A stretch of 64,000 bases of DNA from Trachythela sp. YZ-2020 (taxonomy: Eukaryota; Cnidaria; Anthozoa; Malacalcyonacea; Clavulariidae), in the NCBI GenBank assembly GCA_016169945.1, contig JADLSH010000365.1, positions 2,559,501-2,623,500 on the forward strand, written 5' to 3'. A model generated the notes under the pieces. That model did not search any database. It saw only the letters and a list, made by a program, of their open reading frames with translations, and was not told where the DNA came from. The stretch's first letter is position 1; each line of letters begins with the position of its first letter. The position numbers and the translations under genes are program-made. Positions 48,201-57,200 of this stretch are shown here, piece after piece.

Positions 48201-51200
48201 CAAATTAACGCTTTGACTCACCCCGATAATCTTTCACAGTTACCGCATGGCATAGAATATACAACATGACCAGCTTGTTAGCCGATGACATCATGTATTA
48301 TGGAGTGTATAACGAGCTACATTTCGACTTGAAGTCACTCCTGATACGTGTTCGTTAACAATATAACTTAATACTCTAAGACAAAGGCGACTATAAATTG
48401 TACGCCGTTCAAGTTCAAACTACTACGTTATTTACATTATTTCTACTTCTCATAACCGCACCAACACGTTCGAAGTCGTTTGAAATGTTTTATGTGAATT
48501 TACTTACTAGTAGACTTGCTCCAAGTCTGTCTCTGAAAGGGGTTTTATTTGGGAGATATAAAGGTCCCGCCCGCATTTTCTCGCCCTTTATAACTCCCAA
48601 ACAAAATCTCTTTCAGAGACAGGCTTGGAGCGAGTCAATTACTAGTGCTACTTAAGACTTGTTTAAAAGAAAGATGAATACTTTTGAGAAGCAAGTAAAG
48701 TCTACTAATGTATGCTTTTGCTCGAATACAATAGTAATTTTGTACTTAAACCGGAGTAGCGAGTGAAAATATGTGTGTGCATTACAGGTTCAAAGATGTA
48801 GACGATAAAGAAAAGGTCAAGGATAAAATATTGTCAATCCAACGAAATGGCGACGGTTCGGCAATGGCCGAAGGCCTACGAATGGCCAACGAACTATTCA
48901 CGAACGAAGGCCGACCAAATTCGCATAAGGTGTTGATTGTGATGATGAATGGTCCACTTGGTGGCCGCGCCGGAGAACTAAGGACTGGGGCCAAGGCTCT
49001 TCAGAAGAGTGGAGTGAAGGTTATAACGGTTGCTATTGGCGACGAAGTTGATCACGACGAACTACGTCAGTTGTCATGTGATGAGGAGAATGTTATACAC
49101 GTGAAGGCAAACGAAGATGTCGGATCTGTGGCTTATGTGATCACTCATCAAGCTGTCAAAGGTAGGTGATTTTTCCTGAAGACAATCCTAGGGAATTAAT
49201 TGTAGTCCTTTGTTAGTGATAAATGCTAGGCATTCTCCAAACAAGATCATGTCCTTGCCAGAAGTATCATTCTACCTATTTCTTTCTACCAAACACTACT
49301 GGTTTTCTGATTGATTTTAGGAAGAACAGTTCAGAACTGATAGAGATATCCTGTATAAATAGAGTTGGTTTACTTCTGGAAGAGCATATTTGAATTGATA
49401 GAGCTATCCAGTATAAATATAGTTAGTTTAGTTTAGGTTTCCTCCTGTAGTAGCACTAGACCAATAATGAACGACTTAGAGAGAATAGTTTAGAACTGAT
49501 AGAGCTATCCAGTATAAAGAAAGTTAGTTTAGTTCAGGTTTCCTCCTGCACTAGGAGTAACAGTTTAGAATTGATAGAGCTATCCAGTCTAAACAGAGTT
49601 AGTTCAGTTTGTATGGCCTGATATCATGAAAAATTCAAACATTGTTTCTTTTCCAGGCACGCCAGTACACGATGAAGTGGTGAGGGAAGAGAAATTCTCA
49701 AGACAAGTTTTCTTACAACCCAGAATAAAGTTTGTGATCAGGCCTAGCATGGCCGCTGAAAGACGAAGGAAAGAAGACGAGGATGAAAAGAAACGACAGG
49801 AAGAACAGGAGGAATTACGACGACAAGAAGAGGAAAGATTGAGGCTTGCAGAGGAAAGACGTGTTGAAGAGGAAAGACGTGTTGAAGAGGAAAGAATAAG
49901 ACAAGAAGAGTTGATGAGACATCAGGAACTGCAGGAACAAGAGGAACGATTAGAACAAGAGAGATTGGAATTAGAACAATTAGAAAGAGAAACATTGGAA
50001 TTGGAAAGAAGACTAAAAGAAGAAGAAGAAGAAAGGAAAAGAAAAGAAATTGAAGAACGAAAGAAAAAAGAAAAAGAAGTAAGTTATTCATTGGATTGTA
50101 TTTTTGAGCAATGCACAAATTTCAAACATTATTGTCAATTGTAAACCTCAGACCTTGAATTAAGCAACTGAATTAAGCAACTGTACAATTTTTATGTCAT
50201 GTTTTATGCACTGCTTCTCTTGGTGGCACCGTTGCTCTAAATTTGATTCGAAGAAGATGGAAACCAAGTGCCTGATAAAATTGGTCGTGCAAATTAAAGG
50301 AGCAGACCACCTTCAAGTGTGCGCTTGTTCAATTGAAGCGCCATTTTGAATGATAGATAATTAACAATCGGACATGCGTCAGCATGTTATTTACAATTTT
50401 AAGCTTATACGATGTTGAAAACGAATATCATAACTAAGACGTGTTAGCTAAATACGAGTCTGTTGAAATGATTGCCTCACAACTGTATGCTTAATTATAT
50501 TTCAGCTTGATGAGGAACTTGTTATGATGCCGTTTGCAGTGGCTACCCCTGAGATTGAAGACGTAAAGAAAGCTCATCGCAAGACTCTAGATTTAGAAGA
50601 GAGCGTTGCTGAGAAAGCGAGTTTCTTACGTGTCAGTGATGGTGGAAATCCGACGCAGAATATTGAATCGACGAATGTCACTGAGACTGTCACTAAACAG
50701 GAGACAACTAGGTAAGGGGTCAGGCCTAAATAATTGGGGGAAGGTTAGGAAAACTAACCTGGTGATCCTAAAATGAGGCTTATTTACAAATTTCTCTACT
50801 CAGTTGAATTCGCTTGTAAATGACCATCAGCTTTGTTTCAGGTTGATCAGGGTAAAAGTAACCATCATTCCTACCTCATGGTGGTAACTAACAAAATAAT
50901 ACCTTACTGGCCCTGACTAAGACCTTAAATTTTTTATCTTAAGTATTTTAAATGTAAGTATTTTATTTCTAGCACGGTATATGTCAACCCAAGTTCTCTT
51001 CAAGATGATGTGAGATACAACAGAGATAATACGCCAGAAATCCGATATTCTCTTAAGACGTAAGAAATAATGTTTTATTTCACTTTCATTACTCGCTGTT
51101 TCCTTGTTTTGCCTTGCCTGACACCTTACCTTACCTTACCTTGCCTTGCCTTACCTTACCTTACCCGCCTTACCTTACCCGCCTTACCTTACCCGCCTTA

Positions 51201-54200
51201 CCTTACCTCACCTGGCATTACCTTACCTTGCCACCTGTGGAGATTTATTCAATACGATTAATCGATATTAATCGTTTGTTGAAAACCGATTACGGTTAAT
51301 AGATTACGGAAATGAACCAATGGGAGCAGCTCTACCTGATCTTTATCCAATCACTAACCAATGTCCAATCTTTTAAACTCTAGCGACCTTAACTTAGACT
51401 TCGAGCAAGGCGAACGTGGTTTTGTCCGCGATCAAATCCGAAATCAAGAAACCGAAATCAAACGTCGTTCAACGCACGAACCAAGCCTACAGTCATCTTT
51501 AGATACAATGCTAAATTCAACAACGGTGACTACGGTAGAGTCGACCCCTGATGACGTATTTCCCCCTCCTGAAGAAACAAGCTCGCCCCCTCCTGAAATT
51601 CCAAACGTTGAGACAAGAACTGTTATTTATGAACCGAACTCTCCAAGTGATGCAACCGCTTATCACACGACAGGTGGGTGATTACGGAAATTATTTGTAT
51701 GATTCGTATGTCGATAATGGATAGCTCTGTCGGGTCTAAACAGTTCTCTCAAGTAAAGGTTATTAGTCCTATCTTGTGTGTCAGGCGGTATTGAATTGGC
51801 ACTTGGTGTTATGTATAAAAACCCTAGCTAAACTAACTATATTTATACTGGATAGCTCTCACTGGACATTTAGGAAGAACAGTTTAGAAGTGATAGAACT
51901 GTCCAGTTATTCTTGTAGTCTAGACCAGTAATGGGTGGAACCTATATACTGCTCCTCTAGGGAGAACAGTTTAGAACTAATATAACTCTCCAGTGTGAAT
52001 AAAGTTATTGCAAATGACATGAGATTGATAACAGATCTAGGAAGAATAGACCAATAACAGATCTAGGAAGAATAGACCAATAACAGATCTAGGAAGAATA
52101 GACCAATAACAGATCTAGGAAAAATAGACCAATAGCAGATCTAGGAAGAATAGACCAATAACAGATCTAGGAAGAATAGACCAATAACAGATCTAGGAAG
52201 AATAGACCAATAACAGATCTAGGAAAAATAGAATATAGACAGATCTAGGAAGAATAGACCAATAGCAGATCTAGGAAGAATAGACCAATAGCAGATCTAG
52301 GAAGAATAGACCAATAACAGATCTAGGAAGAATAGACCAATAACAGATCTAGGAAGAATAGACCAATAGCAGATCTAGGAAGAATAGACCAATAGCAGAT
52401 CTAGGAAGAATAGACCAATAGCAGATCTAGGAAGAATAGACCAATAACAGATCTAGGAAGAATAGACCAATAACAGATCTAGGAAGAATAGACCAATAAC
52501 AGATCTAGGAAGAATAGACCAATAACAGATCTAGGAAGAATAGACCAATAACAGATCTAGGAAGAATAGACCAATAGCAGATCTAGGAAGAATAGACCAA
52601 TAACAGATCTAGGAAGAATAGACCAATAACAGATCTAGGAAGAATAGACCAATAACAGATCTAGGAAGAATAGACCAATAACAGATCTAGGAAGAATAGA
52701 CCAATAACAGATCTACGAAGAATAGCAGATCTAGGAAGAATAGACCAATAACAGATCTAGGAAGAATAGACCAATAACAGATCTAGGAAGAATAGACCAA
52801 TAAGAGATCTAGGAAGAATAGACCAATAGCAGATCTAGGAAGAATAGACCAATAGCAGATCTAGGAAGAATAGACCAATAGCAGATCTAGGAAGAATAGA
52901 CCAATAACAGATCTAGGAAGAATAGACCAATAGCAGATCTAGGAAGAATAGACCAATAACAGATCTAGGAAGAATAGACCAATAACAGATCTAGGAAGAA
53001 TAGACCAATAACAGATCTAGGAAGAATAGACCAATAACAGATCTAGGAAGAATAGACCAATAACAGATCTAGGAAGAATAGACCAATAACAGATCTAGGA
53101 AGAATAGACCAATAACAGATCTAGGAAGAATAGACCAATAACAGATCTAGGAAGAATAGACCAATAAGAGATCTAGGAAGAATAGACCAATAGCAGATCT
53201 AGGAAGAATAGACCAATAACAGATCTAGGAATAGACCAATAAGAGATCTACGAAGAATAGACCAATAGCAGATCTAGGAAGAATAGACCAATAGCAGATC
53301 TAGGAAGAATAGACCAATAGCAGATCTAGGAAGAATAGACCAATAACAGATCTAGGAAGAATAGACCAATAACAGATCTAGGAAGAATAGACCAATAACA
53401 GATCTAGGAAGAATAGACCAATAACAGATCTAGGAAGAATAGACCAATAACAGATCTAGGAAGAATAGACCAATAACAGATCTAGGAAGAATAGACCAAT
53501 AACAGATCTAGGAAGAATAGACCAATAACAGATCTAGGAAGAATAGACCAATAACAGATCTAGGAAGAATAGACCAATAACAGATCTAGGAAGAATAGAC
53601 CAATAGCAGATCTAGGAAGAATAGACCAATAACAGATCTAGGAAGAATAGACCAATAGCAGATCTAGGAAGAATAGACCAATAACAGATCTAGGAAGAAT
53701 AGACCAATAGCAGATCTAGGAAGAATAGACCAATAACAGATCTAGGAAGAATAGACCAATAACAGATCTAGGAAGAATAGACCAATAACAGATCTAGGAA
53801 GAATAGACCAATAACAGATCTAGGAAGAATAGACCAATAACAGATCTAGGAAGAATAGACCAATAACAGATCTAGGAAGAATAGACCAATAGCAGATCTA
53901 GGAAGAATAGACCAATAACAGATCTAGGAAGAATAGACCAATAACAGATCTAGGAAGAATAGACCAATAACAGATCTAGGAAGAATAGACCAATAACAGA
54001 TCTAGGAAGAATAGACCAATAACAGATCTAGGAAGAATAGACCAATAACAGATCTAGGAAGAATAGACCAATAACAGATCTAGGAAGAATAGACCAATAA
54101 CAGATCTAGGAAGAATAGACCAATAACAGATCTAGGAAGAATAGACCAATAACAGATCTAGGAAGAATAGACCAATAACAGATCTAGGAAGAATAGACCA

Positions 54201-57200
54201 ATAACAGATCTAGGAAGAATAGACCAATAACAGATCTAGGAAGAATAGACCAATAACAGATCTAGGAAGAATAGACCAATAACAGATCTAGGAAGAATAG
54301 ACCAATAACAGATCTAGGAAGAATAGACCAATAACAGATCTAGGAAGAATAGACCAATAACAGATCTAGGAAGAATAGACCAATAACAGATCTAGGAAGA
54401 ATAGACCAATAACAGATCTAGGAAGAATAGACCAATAACAGATCTAGGAAGAATAGACCAATAACAGATCTAGGAAGAATAGACCAATAGCAGATCTAGG
54501 AAGAATAGACCAATAACAGATCTAGGAAGAATAGACCAATAACAGATCTAGGAAGAATAGACCAATAGCAGATCTAGGAAGAATAGACCAATAACAGATC
54601 TAGGAAGAATAGACCAATAACAGATCTAGGAAGAATAGACCAATAACAGATCTAGGAAGAATAGACCAATAACAGATCTAGGAAGAATAGACCAATAACA
54701 GATCTAGGAAGAATAGACCAATAACAGATCTAGGAAGAATAGACCAATAACAGATCTAGGAAGAATAGACCAATAACAGATCTAGGAAGAATAGACCAAT
54801 AACAGATCTAGGAAGAATAGACCAATAGCAGATCTAGGAAGAATAGACCAATAACAGATCTAGGAAGAATAGACCAATAACAGATCTAGGAAGAATAGAC
54901 CAATAACAGATCTAGGAAGAATAGACCAATAACAGATCTAGGAAGAATAGACCAATAACAGATCTAGGAAGAATAGACCAATAACAGATCTAGGAAGAAT
55001 AGACCAATAACAGATCTAGGAAGAATAGACCAATAACAGATCTAGGAAGAATAGACCAATAACAGATCTAGGAAGAATAGACCAATAACAGATCTAGGAA
55101 GAATAGACCAATAACAGATCTAGGAAGAATAGACCAATAACAGATCTAGGAAGAATAGACCAATAGCAGATCTAGGAAGAATAGACCAATAACAGATCTA
55201 GGAAGAATAGACCAATAACAGATCTAGGAAGAATAGACCAATAACAGATCTAGGAAGAATAGACCAATAACAGATCTAGGAAGAATAGACCAATAACAGA
55301 TCTAGGAAGAATAGACCAATAGCAGATCTAGGAAGAATAGACCAATAACAGATCTAGGAAGAATAGACCAATAACAGATCTAGGAAGAATAGACCAATAA
55401 CAGATCTAGGAAGAATAGACCAATAACAGATCTAGGAAGAATAGACCAATAGCAGATCTAGGAAGAATAGACCAATAACAGATCTAGGAAGAATAGACCA
55501 ATAACAGATCTAGGAAGAATAGACCAATAACAGATCTAGGAAGAATAGACCAATAACAGATCTAGGAAGAATAGACCAATAACAGATCTAGGAAGAATAG
55601 ACCAATAACAGATCTAGGAAGAATAGACCAATAACAGATCTAGGAAGAATAGACCAATAGCAGATCTAGGAAGAATAGACCAATAGCAGATCTAGGAAGA
55701 ATAGACCAATAGCAGATCTAGGAAGAATAGACCAATAACAGATCTAGGAAGAATAGACCAATAACAGATCTAGGAAGAATAGACCAATAACAGATCTAGG
55801 AAGAATAGACCAATAACAGATCTAGGAAGAATAGACCAATAACAGATCTAGGAAGAATAGACCAATAGCAGATCTGGGAAGAATAGTTTAGACTGAACTT
55901 ATAGCTATCCAGTATAAATAAAGCTAGTCTATTTAGTCTATATTAGACATCTCAAAGCACCCGATATACAGTGTAAACCAAACCAAACCTTCAAAATGAA
56001 GTACGTTTACTAGGTGACCCAGTTGTAGTAACAAGAAGACTCAAGATCGACACGACCCCGGTCTCCCAAACGACCAAGACCACTCATGTGGTACGTCATA
56101 CCTCAACACCTGCCGAAGTCGTCACTAAGACCATCACTATTGAAGGTGATGGTGAACCGCTGACCGCTGAAGAACTTGCTGAGATTATGAACATGTCTGG
56201 AGCTGAAACAACGGTTAGTGGCGAGTTTACGTTCTTCGACGCGACTCTTTATAGAATTCGCTTACTGTAATAGATGTTTGGAACTTGTTTGAGGCCTCGT
56301 ATAAAAGAGGTCGGGACGGAAATCGAAATTGTAGTATGAGAAATGTTTCTTTGGACTTGTTAGTTAATTTATCGTGTTCAGAAGATAATTTCTTGTTTTG
56401 CAATCCTTTGGATTTTCAGTGATTCCTGATAATGCTATTGACAAGATAGTGTGTCGCGATACTGAAAATAATGGTAATATAATGCTGACCATGTAGTCAA
56501 CGTGTTTCACTGCAGACTGTAACAAACAGCAGTTTTCAGATAGTAATGGTAGTTCTGATATGCACTATACACTTTCCTTATAATAGTAATGGTAGTTCTG
56601 ATATGCACTATACACTTTCCTTATAATGAATTTGAACCCGGTAGCTGTCCTAACCCTCAATATTTCATTGCAGACTGTAACAAACAGCAGTTATCAACGT
56701 GTGGAAAGAATACAGAAAGTCGAACAGGTTGTGACCAGTAAACAGTTCGTTCAATCTGGACAATCTTTCATCGTGGAAACTGGAGATCCTGACGCTGATG
56801 CTGTAAGTCATATTTTATTGTCTGATAATAGAAGTTGAAAAATTCCCTTCATATTTCTCCTCTGGCAGCATTGGAATACACTTGTTAAGGAACAAAACTA
56901 AACTAACTTTATTTATACTGGACAGCTCTATCAGTTCTAAACTGTTTTCCATAGAGGTCCAGTAATGGTTATCGTATAAAATTCGAGTGTTACTACACGA
57001 GGACACGTAAACTAACTTTATTTATACTGTATAGTTCTATCAGTTATAAACTGTTCTCCCTAGAGGTTCAGGAGGGGCCATCCTCTATTGATCCAGTGTT
57101 ACCACATGAGGAAACCACAGTAATCGGAGTAAGGCACATGTACTAACTCACTGAGCTACCAACATCCCACTAATACTATAGACATAATCCGCATTCGATC

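Noticed and set aside
32361..49161. The vWA block as an independent extracellular (collagen VI- or matrilin-like) gene
   Set aside because: No start exon, no signal peptide, no stop and no collagen or EGF exons are found; its borders are phase-matched to the flanking 4.1 exons. Kept only as the alternative to be tested by cDNA.
49744..50118. Minus-strand hydrophobic frame (LLLFLFSFVLQFLFF)
   Set aside because: Antisense of the Glu/Arg/Lys coiled-coil exon, which always yields Phe/Leu-rich frames.
52028..55885. CRISPR-like array (regular 26-bp repeats)
   Set aside because: There are no unique spacers; repeats are directly joined in an intron of an animal gene. It is a satellite.
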